A stretch of DNA of 64,000 nucleotides from Blastopirellula sediminis. Lineage in GTDB: Bacteria > Planctomycetota > Planctomycetia > Pirellulales > Pirellulaceae. The notes below the pieces were generated by a model, which saw nothing but the letters and a program-made list of their open reading frames with translations, did no database searches and was not told the DNA's origin. Position 1 is the stretch's first letter. Each line of letters starts with the position of its first letter. Positions 30,307 through 39,630 of this stretch are shown here, piece after piece. The position numbers and the translations under genes were made by a program. The stretch spans positions 1,178,001-1,242,000 of the forward strand of contig NZ_JAJKFT010000010.1 in assembly GCF_020966755.1 (NCBI RefSeq), given 5' to 3'.

Positions 30307-31824
30307 TTAGTGCCCGATTCCATACAGCGGGGCGTACTTCGTTCGCAGGTACTTCAGCAGCGGGCGATGGTCGATCGACTCGCCGCAGATGTTTTGCATC
30401 AGTTGCGGAGCGGTGTAGCGACTTCCCGGTTGGTGAACCTTTTCGCGGAGCCAGCTAAGCAGCGGCATGAACTCGCCGCGGCCGAACATCTCGGCCAGGT
30501 CTCCCAGGTCGATCGTCGCCTGATCGAAGAGCTGCGCAGCGTACATGTTCCCGAGCGAGTAGGTCGGAAAGTAGCCGATCAAGCCGGCGCTCCAGTGAAC
30601 GTCTTGCAGACAGCCGTCGGCGTCATCGTCCGACGTGATGCCGAGCAACTGTTGGTACTTTTCGTTCCACGCCCCCGGCAAGTCGGCGACCGGCAGATCG
30701 CCCGAGAGGAGCGCCTGTTCTAGTTCGAAGCGAATGATGATGTGCAGGTTGTAAGTCGCTTCGTCCGCTTCCACACGAATCAACGAAGGCTGCACGTCGT
30801 TCACCGCGAAGTGGAAGTCGCCCATCGGCGTATCGCCGAGCGACGGGAAGAGCTTCTTCAGTTCCGGGTAATAGTGTCGCCAGAACGGATAGCTGCGGCC
30901 GACCATGTTCTCCCACATTCGCGACTGCGATTCGTGCACGCCAAGCGAAACGTAGTTGCCCGGCGGCAGCCCGAATTGATCGGAGCGGAGTCCCTGATCG
31001 TAGAGACCATGTCCCGCTTCATGCAGCGTGCTGTAAAACGCTGAGGGAAAGAAGTTTTGATCGTAACGGGTCGTAATGCGGCAGTCGTGCGGACCCATGC
31101 CGCAGCAAAAGGGATGATGCGTGACGTCGAGTCGGCCTGCTTCGAAGTCGAAGCCGATATCCTTGGCGACGCGCTTGCCGAACTCTTCCTGCGCGGCGAT
31201 CGGATAGTCGCGCTTCAGGATGTCCATCTTCGGATGGCGGCCGCTTTGGGCGATCTCGGCGACCAGCGGCGCCAGATCGTCTTTCAGCGCCGAGAGAGCC
31301 GCGGCGACTTCGGACGTTTTCGCTTCCGGCTCAAAGTAGTCGAGCAGCGCGTCGTACCGCGACTCGGCGTAACCGATCGCATCGGCCATCTCGCGCATCA
31401 GTCGCAGGATATTGTCGAGCTGCGGGCGAAACAGCGGAAAGTTGTTGCCGCTGCGAGCTTGCACCCAAGTTTGTTGAGCGAGGACCTTCGCTTTGCTCAA
31501 TTCGACGACCAGCGCTTGCGGCAGCTTGGAGTCGCGACGATAGTCTCGCGACAAGACGCGAATCGTTGCGCCGGCGTCGCTATGCGGATCTGCGGCGAGC
31601 GGACTGTCGGCGAGCGATTCGAGCAACTCTCCGACCAGCGGCGAAGTGCGGCGCTCGTGGATCAGTCCGGCGAGCAGCGAAACTTGCTCGGCGCGATAGG
31701 CGCCGGCCTTGGGAGGCATGATCGTGCGCTCGTCCCATTCCAGCAATTGCTGGATGCTGTCGAGCTTGGCCGCTTCGCCGATTTCATGACAAAGCGAGTC
31801 GTATTGTTGTTGGTAATCGGTCAT
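30307..31824 (-). CDS. M32 family metallocarboxypeptidase (Taq type)
   Basis: 505 residues from ATG 31824; the frame is open upstream but that part overlaps the preceding gene and has no family similarity. It is a zinc carboxypeptidase with HEAGH at 268-272 (zinc His residues and catalytic Glu) and the third ligand in HESQSR at 298-303. Supporting family segments are DCRITTRYDQNFF, SQSRMWENMVGRS and LHIIIRFELEQAL. Length matches the ~500-residue family. It is cytosolic (no signal) and removes C-terminal residues from peptides with broad specificity. The FMN reductase gene precedes it by 65 bp on the same strand. Confidence 0.94.
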   Translation of the reverse strand: MTDYQQQYDSLCHEIGEAAKLDSIQQLLEWDERTIMPPKAGAYRAEQVSLLAGLIHERRTSPLVGELLESLADSPLAADPHSDAGATIRVLSRDYRRDSKLPQALVVELSKAKVLAQQTWVQARSGNNFPLFRPQLDNILRLMREMADAIGYAESRYDALLDYFEPEAKTSEVAAALSALKDDLAPLVAEIAQSGRHPKMDILKRDYPIAAQEEFGKRVAKDIGFDFEAGRLDVTHHPFCCGMGPHDCRITTRYDQNFFPSAFYSTLHEAGHGLYDQGLRSDQFGLPPGNYVSLGVHESQSRMWENMVGRSYPFWRHYYPELKKLFPSLGDTPMGDFHFAVNDVQPSLIRVEADEATYNLHIIIRFELEQALLSGDLPVADLPGAWNEKYQQLLGITSDDDADGCLQDVHWSAGLIGYFPTYSLGNMYAAQLFDQATIDLGDLAEMFGRGEFMPLLSWLREKVHQPGSRYTAPQLMQNICGESIDHRPLLKYLRTKYAPLYGIGH

Positions 31825-31889
31825 GGCGATGGAATTTTCTGTTGGGAGAGGGAGTTGTCGGGCGAGTAGGCGAGCGGCTGGCGCGCTTG

Positions 31890-32465
31890 CTAACTCTTTA
31901 GCTTCGACGCCAAGTGAACCAGCGTTTCGCCGAGCGCATGAATCGCCGCGTGACGTTCCAAGTCTTTCAGGGAACCGTCGGCGGAAAAAGCGTTGGCCGC
32001 ATTGGGAACCGCAACCTGATCGGGGAGCACGACGACGCCGATGTTGCTCAAAATCGAGCGGACGTGGACCAGGCCGCGAAGTCCCCCCAGGGCGCCAGGC
32101 GAGGCGCTCATCAGCGCGGCCACCTTGCCGCGATAGGCGGCCAGACGCGGTTCGCCGGGATCGGGACGCGAGACCCAGTCGATCGTATTCTTGAGCAGCG
32201 GCGTGATCGAACTGTTGTATTCCGGACAAGAGAGGAGCAGCGCGTCGTTTTCCAGGAAGAGCCGCTTCAGCTTTTTTACATTCTCCGGGCGCCCTTCCGC
32301 TTCTAGGTCTTCGTTGAAGAGCGGCAACGGATAGTCGGCCAGATCGATCAGCGTCAGGTCGGCGCCGGCGGCAATCGCTCCCGCGGCGGCGATCGAGATC
32401 ACCTGCTTGTTGTAGGAATCGCGTCGCGCACTTCCGGCGAACGCAAGCACTTTGATTTTTGACAT
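31890..32465 (-). CDS. NADPH-dependent FMN reductase family protein
   Basis: 191 residues from ATG 32465. It has a flavodoxin-like fold with the FMN phosphate loop AGSARRDSYNKQ and the family motif LLSCPEYNSSITPLLKNTID. PGALGGLRGLVHVRSIL is typical of the ArsH/ChrR/azoreductase-like NADPH:FMN reductases. It reduces FMN or quinones/xenobiotics with NAD(P)H. Likely co-transcribed with the downstream M32 carboxypeptidase (65-bp gap). Confidence 0.92.
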   Translation of the reverse strand: MSKIKVLAFAGSARRDSYNKQVISIAAAGAIAAGADLTLIDLADYPLPLFNEDLEAEGRPENVKKLKRLFLENDALLLSCPEYNSSITPLLKNTIDWVSRPDPGEPRLAAYRGKVAALMSASPGALGGLRGLVHVRSILSNIGVVVLPDQVAVPNAANAFSADGSLKDLERHAAIHALGETLVHLASKLKS

Positions 32466-32888
32466 ACATGCTGCCTTGTTAGAGCGGTCGTCAAAATCGG
32501 CGAAGTTCGCCAGGCTGAAATTGTAACGCGATTGCCGGAAAGTGGCGATTGGGGCCAGGATCGTCGGGGAAAACCTGACGGATCTTCCCAAGTTTTCGTT
32601 TGACTCTTCGCGAGGAAAACTGCGGCGGGCCGCTGGCCGATTGGCAGACTTTGACGAAGGCGCCGGTTTGTTGATGTGATGTACCCATTGGCGTCGTTCC
32701 GAACGTCGCGGTGCGGTAAGGGGTAACGTTCCTGTCGCAAATTGCGAAGCGTCGGTTGATGCGACGTCGATGTTGGACACGGAATCTCGAATCTATTTCT
32801 GTGAGCTGTTGGTCAATTGGTCGTCGCACCGCCCATTTCCTGCAAGCTGACGTTTTCCTTCCGAATTACGTGAGTTGGGAGCCTCTTT
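32466..32888. other. 423-bp intergenic region upstream of a Cys-rich barrel gene
   Basis: No ORF of substance. A 13-bp palindrome TCGCAA-A-TTGCGA lies at 32735-32747 and shares the half-site GTCGCAA with the operator-like repeat at 21863. Divergent promoters for 32465 (minus) and 32889 (plus) must lie here, but no clear hexamer pair was seen. Confidence 0.4.
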
Positions 32889-33983
32889 ATGAGACTGTTG
32901 CTTTGCGCCGCCGGGTTGCTGGGCGCTGCCTGGATGATGGCCGGAGATCTTCGCGCGGCGGAGTACGTGCTGATCAGCGACCAGTCGCCGGCGGCGGACG
33001 CCTCGTTGGTCTCGTATCAATACGCTTCGCTGGCCAGCTGCACCGATTGCGGCGACCTGGTCGGATGCGATTGCGGCAGCGCCATCGACGACAGTTGCTG
33101 CGGCGATGTGGCCGGCTGCGGTTCGTCGTGCGGTCAAATGTGCGGTTGCAATTCGTGCTGCGGGCACGACTGCTGGCTTACCAAGTTCCTGGTCCCCAGC
33201 GATCACTGCTACGACGACTTCATCAGCCCGATGACCAATCCGGTTTACTTTGAAGATCCGCGGACGCTGACCGAAGCCCGCTTCATCTACCTGCATCACC
33301 AGATTCCGACCGCCGCGCTCGGCGGACACGTCAACCTGCTCGCGGTGCAGCTGCGAGCGGCGCTGACCGAAAACTTGTCGATCATCGCGACCAAAGACGG
33401 TTTCGCCACGTCGACCAGCCCGTTGATTGACGACGGCTGGGCCGACGTCGCCGCCGGTTTGAAATACAACCTCTATAAAGATCCGTTCAATCAACGCTTG
33501 CTGAGCGCCGGCTTCACCTACGAAATGCCGGTTGGCAGCACCCGCACGCTGCAAGGAAACGGGGACGGCGTCTTCGACATCTTCCTGACCGGCGGCGCCC
33601 AGTTCGGCTACAACAACCACTTCCTTTCGACCACCGGCTTTTTGCTCCCGTGCGACAAGTCGGCCGAAAGCTCGATCTGGTTCTGGTCGAACCACATCGA
33701 CCATCGCATCGCCGGCACGAAATGGTATGTGCTGGGCGAAATGAACTGGTACCACTACATGAGCTCGGGCAAAGCGTTCTCCGCCGCTCCGATCGAAGGC
33801 GGCGACCTGTTCAACCTCGGTACGGTCGGCGTCGCCGGTAACGACATCGTGACCGGCGCCCTCGGCGTGAAGTACAAGCCGTCGTCGCACATGGAACTCG
33901 GCTTCGCGTGGGAAACGCCGCTGACCGAACGTCGCGACGTGCTGCAGAACCGCATCACGGTCGACGCGATCTTCCGCTACTAA
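32889..33983 (+). CDS. Outer-membrane beta-barrel-like protein with Cys-rich N-terminal segment
   Basis: 364 residues. The signal peptide MRLLLCAAGLLGAAWMMAGDLRAA is followed by a striking cysteine cluster: 13 Cys between residues 51 and 95, several as CC pairs or C-x-C. The rest (from ~115) consists of alternating amphipathic strands (ARFIYLHHQIPTAALGGHV, DVAAGLKYNLYKD, GAQFGYNNHFL, VTGALGVKYKPSSHMELGFA) ending in Phe-Arg-Tyr, as expected for an outer-membrane barrel with an aromatic C-terminus. Planctomycetes encode many such transporter-like barrels. The Cys cluster may form disulfides or bind metal. A clear terminator follows. Confidence 0.72.
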   Translation: MRLLLCAAGLLGAAWMMAGDLRAAEYVLISDQSPAADASLVSYQYASLASCTDCGDLVGCDCGSAIDDSCCGDVAGCGSSCGQMCGCNSCCGHDCWLTKFLVPSDHCYDDFISPMTNPVYFEDPRTLTEARFIYLHHQIPTAALGGHVNLLAVQLRAALTENLSIIATKDGFATSTSPLIDDGWADVAAGLKYNLYKDPFNQRLLSAGFTYEMPVGSTRTLQGNGDGVFDIFLTGGAQFGYNNHFLSTTGFLLPCDKSAESSIWFWSNHIDHRIAGTKWYVLGEMNWYHYMSSGKAFSAAPIEGGDLFNLGTVGVAGNDIVTGALGVKYKPSSHMELGFAWETPLTERRDVLQNRITVDAIFRY

Positions 33984-34019
33984 GCCAAACGCAACTCACT
34001 TCTCCTGATGACTAGGTTA

Positions 34020-34056
34020 GGCTGGGTAACCCGCAAGGCGTTACCCAGCCTCTTTT
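34020..34056 (+). terminator. Rho-independent terminator
   Basis: A perfect 11-bp stem GGCTGGGTAAC (34020-34030) and GTTACCCAGCC (34040-34050) with a 9-nt loop, followed by TCTTTTG. It ends the 32889-33983 transcript. Confidence 0.85.
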
Positions 34057-34066
34057 GTTGCGCGAA

Positions 34067-34228
34067 ATAATAGCCCGAAGCGCAAGCGAGGGAAAAGCGT
34101 TTGGCGAAATGACGAATATAGAAACCAGAATGACGAACAAGATGCGTTACGTCGTTCGTCATTCGAGCTTCGACATTCGTCATTGAACTTGCAGCCGCTT
34201 TTCCCTCGCTTGCGCATCGGGCTACTAT
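34067..34228. repeat. Long palindromic interspersed repeat, copy A
   Basis: An ~160-bp element with outer inverted arms (TAGCCCGAAGCGCAAGCGAG at 34071 and its complement ending at 34224) and an inner inverted pair made of TGACGAAT/ATTCGTCA units. A second copy in similar form lies at 63520-63680. The short ORFs it generates begin MTNVEARMTN in both copies; that is the translation of the repeat, not a gene. It stands between the terminator at 34020 and the stop of 34235-35335. Confidence 0.88.
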
Positions 34229-34234
34229 TGGCGG

Positions 34235-35335
34235 TTAGAACCACCAGCCGCTGCGGATCAGGACGGTGTCGTTCATGTCGAGAGTGAAGGGTTGGTTCCG
34301 ATATTCGAATTGGCGCCCGAAGACGTAGCCGAATTCGATGAACGACTTTCCCCCGCCGTCGCGGCGTCGTTCGAAGCCGACGATCGCGCGATAGTCCGAG
34401 ATCGTCAGCAGGTCGTTGGTTTCGTCGGCTCGCTGCACGCTCCACGTGCCGCCGCCAAGTTCGCCGGTGATGTACCACCAATCTTCATAGCCGGGGCCGT
34501 AGTCCCACAGTTGGCTATAACGGGGACGGGGAAAGGTCAGCTCCAGCTTGCGACGTTCGCCGGTCCAGACGACGCCGGCGATCGGCAGGATGTTAAAGTC
34601 GTCGCGGTTGAGCCAGACGACGCCGCCGAGAAACTGCCAATTCTTGTTCCAGTTGTAGGTGGCGATCGCCATCGCACTGGGACGAAACGCGTCGCTATTC
34701 TGTTGCTGGAAGTCGCTGTAGTAGCCCGCGGTGCCGGAAAGGATCACTCCCCACCGGTCATTGATTGGGCGAATGTAACGGGTCGTCAAAAAGGCGTCGT
34801 ACAAAGTTGGCGGCGCATCGACCGACGCGGGGCCGACCAGAAAGTGCATGCCGAAGCCCGGCGTCACAATCAGCGGCGAGTCGATCGTCGGCGCCGGAAA
34901 GCCGAGCGTGATCGTTCCCAGCACGTCGGTCATTCCGATGTTGTCGCCGCTGCCCGCGATCCAGGTGCTGTCCGTTGTGACGGCCTGCAGGATTCCCGGC
35001 TTGCTGGTCGCCAGGACGGGACGCGAGCTGAAGATCTCGTCTTCATTGAGCGTCAGCCCCTCTTCCATCTGCATGTCGTACGGCATTTCGTCCAGCTCAG
35101 GCGGAATGACCGCAGCGGTGCGCGTCACAGCGGCCGTCGGATCGACCGGCTCGTAGAGGGGATACTTCGGCGGAAAGACGTCGGTCGGCGGTAGAGGCTG
35201 AACCGGTTCGTATGGATTGTTGCTTTCGGTCGCGGTTTGACCGTCGCCCCACGCGGCGTACTGCGCACAGACCGTCTCGGTCGCCAGACAGAGCGGAAAG
35301 ATCGCCAGCCAAAATCTCAGCGAGAACAAATGCAC
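34235..35335 (-). CDS. Secreted beta-barrel-like protein (second of tandem pair)
   Basis: 366 residues. The signal peptide ends near ETVCAQ. A Pro-rich linker (residues ~40-80, EPVQPLPPTDVFPPKYP) is followed by alternating strands with aromatic girdles, ending in VLIRSGWWF. Strands align with the upstream neighbour 35360-36571: LPIAGVVWTGERRKLELTFP against LLPVIGLTWQPDARSRFDLVFPYPR, EDWWYITGELGGGTWSVQR against EVWWYVGGEYGGGSWTIQR, and IEFGYVFGRQFEYR against IELGFVWERQLVYR. It is a planctomycete outer-membrane barrel family (DUF6268-like); function unknown. The gap from the upstream paralogue is 24 bp, so an operon is likely. Confidence 0.78.
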   Translation of the reverse strand: MHLFSLRFWLAIFPLCLATETVCAQYAAWGDGQTATESNNPYEPVQPLPPTDVFPPKYPLYEPVDPTAAVTRTAAVIPPELDEMPYDMQMEEGLTLNEDEIFSSRPVLATSKPGILQAVTTDSTWIAGSGDNIGMTDVLGTITLGFPAPTIDSPLIVTPGFGMHFLVGPASVDAPPTLYDAFLTTRYIRPINDRWGVILSGTAGYYSDFQQQNSDAFRPSAMAIATYNWNKNWQFLGGVVWLNRDDFNILPIAGVVWTGERRKLELTFPRPRYSQLWDYGPGYEDWWYITGELGGGTWSVQRADETNDLLTISDYRAIVGFERRRDGGGKSFIEFGYVFGRQFEYRNQPFTLDMNDTVLIRSGWWF

Positions 35336-35359
35336 AAGGGTATTTCTGACGGAGAACGC

Positions 35360-36571
35360 TTAGAAGTTGAAACCGGTCCGCAGCATCAGCGTGTTGTCGA
35401 CGTTCAGCGTTGGAATCGCGCTGCGATAAACCAGTTGGCGTTCCCAGACGAAGCCGAGTTCGATAAACGCCTTCAAGCGATTCGGGTGAGTCGCTTCGAG
35501 ACCGCCGAAAACTCGGTAATCGTTGATGTCGACCTGATCGTCGACGAAACCCATGCCGGTGTCGCGTTGAATGGTCCAACTGCCGCCGCCATACTCGCCG
35601 CCGACATACCACCAGACCTCTTTGTCGCCGAACGTCGTCCAGTACTTTGAGATGCGAGGGTAGGGAAAGACCAGGTCAAACCGCGAACGAGCGTCAGGCT
35701 GCCACGTTAAACCGATGACCGGCAGCAGTTTGACGTCCAAGCGGTTGATGTAAACGACGCCCGCCTTGAGCGTAGTAGTCGGAGTCAACCGCACGGCGCC
35801 GACCCCCAAGCCTTGCAGGCGAAGACTGTTGCTGTTGAACGTTTTGAAGTCGGTGTAGACGCCGGCGCGGAAACCAAGTTCGGCGTATAAACGGGGCGTC
35901 AGCTCCGGATTCCAGGCGAAGTCGAGATAGGTGCTGTAAGCGTTCCCCGGCAAGTTCTGCACAACATTCTGCGGACCATCCCACAGATGCAGCACGAAGG
36001 CCGGAGTCACCAACAGCGGCGCATTGCAGCCGAGGAAGTTCGGAAACTGCGCGGTCGCCGAGACGTCGAAGTCCTGCATCTGCAGCGCCGTATCGTCGTT
36101 GCTCAGCTTCGGCAGCCAGGTGTAACGGAAGCCGACGTTCTCGAGAAAACGCTCGTACGGAATCGAAGGAAATTCCGTCGTCGGTTGATAGATCGGTTGT
36201 TGATAGCCGTAGGCCGGGGCCGTTTGATTCGGAAAGTAAGACGGTGGTCCCGCGGTAAATCCGGCCGGCGGAGTCGTCGGCGGCGGCGGATAGCTGACCG
36301 GCGGCGCATAGGTCGGAGCGCCGTACGTTGGCGCCGCATACGTGGTCGCCGGATACGAACTAAACTGCGTCCCGGTTGCGTAGGGATCAAACGGCTGAAT
36401 GCCGCCGGTCAATGTCGCCGGAGGCTGAACTCCATACGGCGACGGCGCAACCGTATTGATCGGCGTCGGGGCCTGGATGCGCTGTGCTAGCAGGGCCGCC
36501 GGCGCTGTCAGGAGGAGAGCGCCGACGAAGATCGTGTTTTTGAAAATTTCGCGCACGATTTTCTCAAGCAA
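35360..36571 (-). CDS. Secreted beta-barrel-like protein (first of tandem pair)
   Basis: 403 residues. The N-terminal signal (FVGALLLTAPAALLAQ) is followed by ~120 residues of Pro/Tyr/Thr-rich low complexity with repeated TYAAPTYGAPTYAPP-type units. Then comes the barrel domain with paired strands and the C-terminal aromatic NTLMLRTGFNF. The barrel aligns along its length with 34235-35335, showing a tandem duplication with a replaced or expanded N-terminal linker. It is probably embedded in the outer membrane. No enzyme motif was seen. Confidence 0.78.
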   Translation of the reverse strand: MLEKIVREIFKNTIFVGALLLTAPAALLAQRIQAPTPINTVAPSPYGVQPPATLTGGIQPFDPYATGTQFSSYPATTYAAPTYGAPTYAPPVSYPPPPTTPPAGFTAGPPSYFPNQTAPAYGYQQPIYQPTTEFPSIPYERFLENVGFRYTWLPKLSNDDTALQMQDFDVSATAQFPNFLGCNAPLLVTPAFVLHLWDGPQNVVQNLPGNAYSTYLDFAWNPELTPRLYAELGFRAGVYTDFKTFNSNSLRLQGLGVGAVRLTPTTTLKAGVVYINRLDVKLLPVIGLTWQPDARSRFDLVFPYPRISKYWTTFGDKEVWWYVGGEYGGGSWTIQRDTGMGFVDDQVDINDYRVFGGLEATHPNRLKAFIELGFVWERQLVYRSAIPTLNVDNTLMLRTGFNF

Positions 36572-36679
36572 ACGGTCGCCAAGGGACGATAAACAATTAA
36601 TTGCGGAAGTCGTGCGCTGTAATTACCAACCGCCGCCAATCGGGTCAAGGCGAACTTGCGCCGCTTGAGCGCTCGCGAG

Positions 36680-37201
36680 CTAAGTCGGCTTTCCTTCTTC
36701 CGCCGTCTGCGGAGTCCAGTAGAACTGGTACTCGTCTTCGCGCATCTGTCGCGTCAGACAGATGATCTCCTGCGTATGACCATAGAAATGAGAGACGCTA
36801 TGGATCGCCGCTTGCCAACCGCTGACTTGTTGCCCCTGCACGCGGCGGGGCTGCAGCATCGCGTCGGCGTCGGCGTTCTGCAGGGCGGCGATCGCTTCGT
36901 CCAGCGTCGCTTGGAGATCGGCTAGCAGTTTGCCAGCCGGCAGCGGATCACGCACGGCGAACTCGGCCGGGCGGTCACGAACGTCGGCCGCTCCGCCGAC
37001 GCCAGAGATAATGTGCTGCCGGACGTTGCCCCCCAGGTGAATCAGAATCGTCCCGATCGAGTTCATGCCGGGACCCGGTTGTCGCCAGAGCTGGGCGTCA
37101 GAAAGCTGGCCGACGCAATGTTTGACCCGCTCCAGACAACCTTCCAGACAGCGAATTAATTCGGCGGAAACAGCGGAAGTTACGTCAACGGCGGTCGTCA
37201 T
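36680..37201 (-). CDS. DinB superfamily protein (DUF1572-like)
   Basis: 173 residues, four-helix bundle. DinB-type metal ligands are plausible at NSIGTILIHLGGNVRQHI (helix 2) and SVSHFYGHTQEIICLTRQ (helix 4), the 'H.....H..H..qi' pattern of the family. Family members include thiol-dependent transferases (bacillithiol or mycothiol S-transferases) and many uncharacterised proteins. No signal peptide. The C-terminus ends in FYWTPQTAEEGKPT. A second, more distant DinB-like gene is at 44776. Confidence 0.82.
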   Translation of the reverse strand: MTTAVDVTSAVSAELIRCLEGCLERVKHCVGQLSDAQLWRQPGPGMNSIGTILIHLGGNVRQHIISGVGGAADVRDRPAEFAVRDPLPAGKLLADLQATLDEAIAALQNADADAMLQPRRVQGQQVSGWQAAIHSVSHFYGHTQEIICLTRQMREDEYQFYWTPQTAEEGKPT

Positions 37202-37349
37202 GGGTTTCTCCTGAGGATGCGATAGGGGCGCAGATTTTCAGGTAGACGCGGGAGAGGAAATTGGGTTCACCGCGACCAGAGAGGCGTGCGGCCGATTTGC
37301 CTAAGCGATTATCAGGCAAGCTTTTAGAGAATCCGTTAAGACGAAAAAG

Positions 37350-37424
37350 GGTGGGTAGAGGGACTCGAACCCACGACCCCTGGAATCACAATCCAGTGCT
37401 CTAACCAACTGAGCTATACCCACC
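37350..37424 (-). tRNA. tRNA-His (anticodon GTG)
   Basis: The minus-strand sequence folds into a complete cloverleaf: acceptor GTGGGTA/TACCCAC, D-arm with AGCTCAGTTGGTTAGAGC, anticodon stem CTGGA/TCCAG around loop TTGTGAT (anticodon GTG), and T-arm GTGGGTTCGAGTCCC. An extra encoded G-1 at 37424 pairs with discriminator C73 at 37350, the histidine identity feature. No CCA is encoded. CTTTTTC follows and may terminate transcription. Confidence 0.97.
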
Positions 37425-37632
37425 GTAGTCGTCGAAACGTCCCAGTTTAAAGTCGCGCCACCCGGTCGTCAACGGCCGGGAGGCCGCCGGTTTTAAAATA
37501 GAGCCAGCGGCGGAAATGGCTGAAACGATCGACTAAATTCCGTCATAAGGGGGAGAAGTCCTGTTCTAGCTAGAGCCTGATCCCCAGCCGCAGGTTCACT
37601 TCGTTCCCAACCTTCTCTGCGCGAGCTTTCCG

Positions 37633-39579
37633 ATGCTGAACACGATAGCCCGTCCGACGATGTTTCTGGTTGTTGCGCTCGCCGCGTCGTTGACCATTGC
37701 GGCGCCGCCGATCGTTCTTCGTCCCGACATGCTGAACGATCTTTCGGGACGAAGCGGACAGGCCGAATTGGTCGACGAGCAAAATAAGCTTGCCGACCCG
37801 GCCTACAAGCCAACCAGCAAGCCGAAAGCCAACTGGCAAGGCGCCGCGCTTTACTACCCGCGGCCGGTCGTGATCGACTTGGGGCAGATGCATCAGTTAT
37901 CGGCGATTCGCTTTTATGATGTCGAAGGGAACGGCCTGATCACGATTGCAGCGCGTGTGGGGGACAAGTGGCAAGAACTCGGTCGCGATGAACTGAAGAA
38001 GTACAACGCGTGGTCGGAACATCCGCTTGATGTGGAGTGCCGCTATCTACGACTGACGTTCGCAACTCCTGCTGCGGCGATTGCGGAAGTGGCGCTCGAG
38101 GGGAAGCCGGTCGGCGCAGCGCCCGAGGTTGCGAAGAAGATCGAACCGCCGCAGCCGCCGCCGATGGACAAGTTCATCGGCGTGAACGGTTTCATTGATG
38201 ATCCGGTCGAACGTCTCGCGGCGTTCGGCATGGTGCGCGAATATCACAACGCGCAGTGGGACGACGGCGCGAGCGGCGAGGGAACCGGCGCCTTTCCGCA
38301 GCATGCGTTCGCCTACAGCCCCAGCGCCGTGCGCGGCGCCGGTTGGGGATGGGACTTCGATCGCTTCTACACGCAACTGAAAGAAGCAGGCGTCGAGGTT
38401 TACCCCTGCGTTCAAGGCGCCGACAAGTACGGAGCGAGCCAACCGTTCAAGCCGCAAGACAAGCCGATCGCCGCGGACGCCGATCCGACCGATCCCGCGT
38501 CTTACGCAGCGCATGGGGCGCACTTGTTTCAGACGGCGGCTCGCTATGGAACAGCGAAAGTCGATGAAAGCCTGTTGACGCTCGAAAAGGGACAAGAGCC
38601 GAAGAGCGGGCTCGGATTGATCACCGCGATTGAGAACTGGAACGAACCCGATAAGTGGTGGGAAGGGCGCAGCGCCTACTTCAATCCGCTGGAACTCGCG
38701 GCGATGTGCAGCGCCGACTACGACGGACATCAAGGGAAGCTAGGACCCGGCGTTGGCGCCAAGAATGCGAATCCGAAGCTGCCGTTCGTGTTGTCGGGTC
38801 TGGCCACGACCGAGTTGAGCTATCTGCGGGCGATGGAGTTCTGGGCGGAGCTGCATCGTGGCGGCAGCTTTCCGGCCGACGTGATTAATCTACATCACTA
38901 CAGCAACGACGCCGGCGGACAAGATGGGCAACCGACGACGGGGATTTCGCCCGAAGAAGACCGGATGAAAGAACGATTCGCCCGGATCGTCGCGTTCCGC
39001 AACGAGCATCTGCCGCAGTGCGAGCTGTGGGTGTCGGAGTTTGGCTACGACATTCATCCGAAGTCGGTCCAACGGGCGCCGGCGATCGGCGAGACGAGCG
39101 CCGAGGAGACGCAAGCCCGTTGGTTGGTTCGATCGTATCTCGCGCTGGCGGCGGCCGGGGTGGATCGAGCCCAGATGTACATGCTGCGCGACGTGAACGG
39201 AGCCGATTCGACCAAGTTCTCCAGCAGCGGAGTGACTAGCAGTAAAGATACGGGTCACCAGCCGCGACGTTCGTGGTATTACATTGCGACGATGAAGAAC
39301 GTTCTCCATGGGCTGCGATTCGAGAAAGAGATCGAGCAAGAGGAGGACGTTCTGCAATATCGCTTCTCGAGCGAGGACGGCCGCCAGGTCGATCTGATTT
39401 GGCTGGGAAGTTCTCGCGATCAGAAGCTGGCCGACTATCAGCTAAACGGCATCGACGGCCAGGTCGAAGTGATTCAGCTGACCGGCGATTCGACTTCGGG
39501 GAAGGTAATTGCGAAGGGAGACGCGCAAGGACTGCGGCTCGAGGTGAGCGAATCGCCGCTGTTGGTGCGCAAAAAATAG
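37633..39579 (+). CDS. Secreted clan GH-A-like glycoside hydrolase
   Basis: 648 residues. The signal peptide ends near LTIAAPP. Residues ~70-160 form a discoidin/F5-8C-like beta domain (VVIDLGQMHQLSAIRFYDVEG). Residues ~180-560 are a TIM barrel with a clan GH-A catalytic pair: acid/base Glu338 in AIENWNEPDKWW and candidate nucleophile Glu469 in LWVSEFGYD. The C-terminal ~90 residues are a beta domain. The exact GH family is unclear; the arrangement resembles planctomycete 'cellulase family' glycosidases. Exported polysaccharide degradation is the probable role. It stands alone after tRNA-His. Confidence 0.8.
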   Translation: MLNTIARPTMFLVVALAASLTIAAPPIVLRPDMLNDLSGRSGQAELVDEQNKLADPAYKPTSKPKANWQGAALYYPRPVVIDLGQMHQLSAIRFYDVEGNGLITIAARVGDKWQELGRDELKKYNAWSEHPLDVECRYLRLTFATPAAAIAEVALEGKPVGAAPEVAKKIEPPQPPPMDKFIGVNGFIDDPVERLAAFGMVREYHNAQWDDGASGEGTGAFPQHAFAYSPSAVRGAGWGWDFDRFYTQLKEAGVEVYPCVQGADKYGASQPFKPQDKPIAADADPTDPASYAAHGAHLFQTAARYGTAKVDESLLTLEKGQEPKSGLGLITAIENWNEPDKWWEGRSAYFNPLELAAMCSADYDGHQGKLGPGVGAKNANPKLPFVLSGLATTELSYLRAMEFWAELHRGGSFPADVINLHHYSNDAGGQDGQPTTGISPEEDRMKERFARIVAFRNEHLPQCELWVSEFGYDIHPKSVQRAPAIGETSAEETQARWLVRSYLALAAAGVDRAQMYMLRDVNGADSTKFSSSGVTSSKDTGHQPRRSWYYIATMKNVLHGLRFEKEIEQEEDVLQYRFSSEDGRQVDLIWLGSSRDQKLADYQLNGIDGQVEVIQLTGDSTSGKVIAKGDAQGLRLEVSESPLLVRKK

Positions 39580-39630
39580 CCGCGGAGAAGTTTGGTTCTC
39601 GCGTGGCTTTCTGGTTATGCATCTCGCCGA

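Noticed and set aside
31825-32469. An N-terminal extension of the M32 carboxypeptidase frame
   Set aside because: It overlaps the FMN reductase gene in another frame and carries no family similarity; ATG 31824 matches the family start.
33980-34183. Short ORF beginning MTNVEARMTN
   Set aside because: It is the translation of the palindromic repeat; the same start appears in the other repeat copy at 63406-63639.
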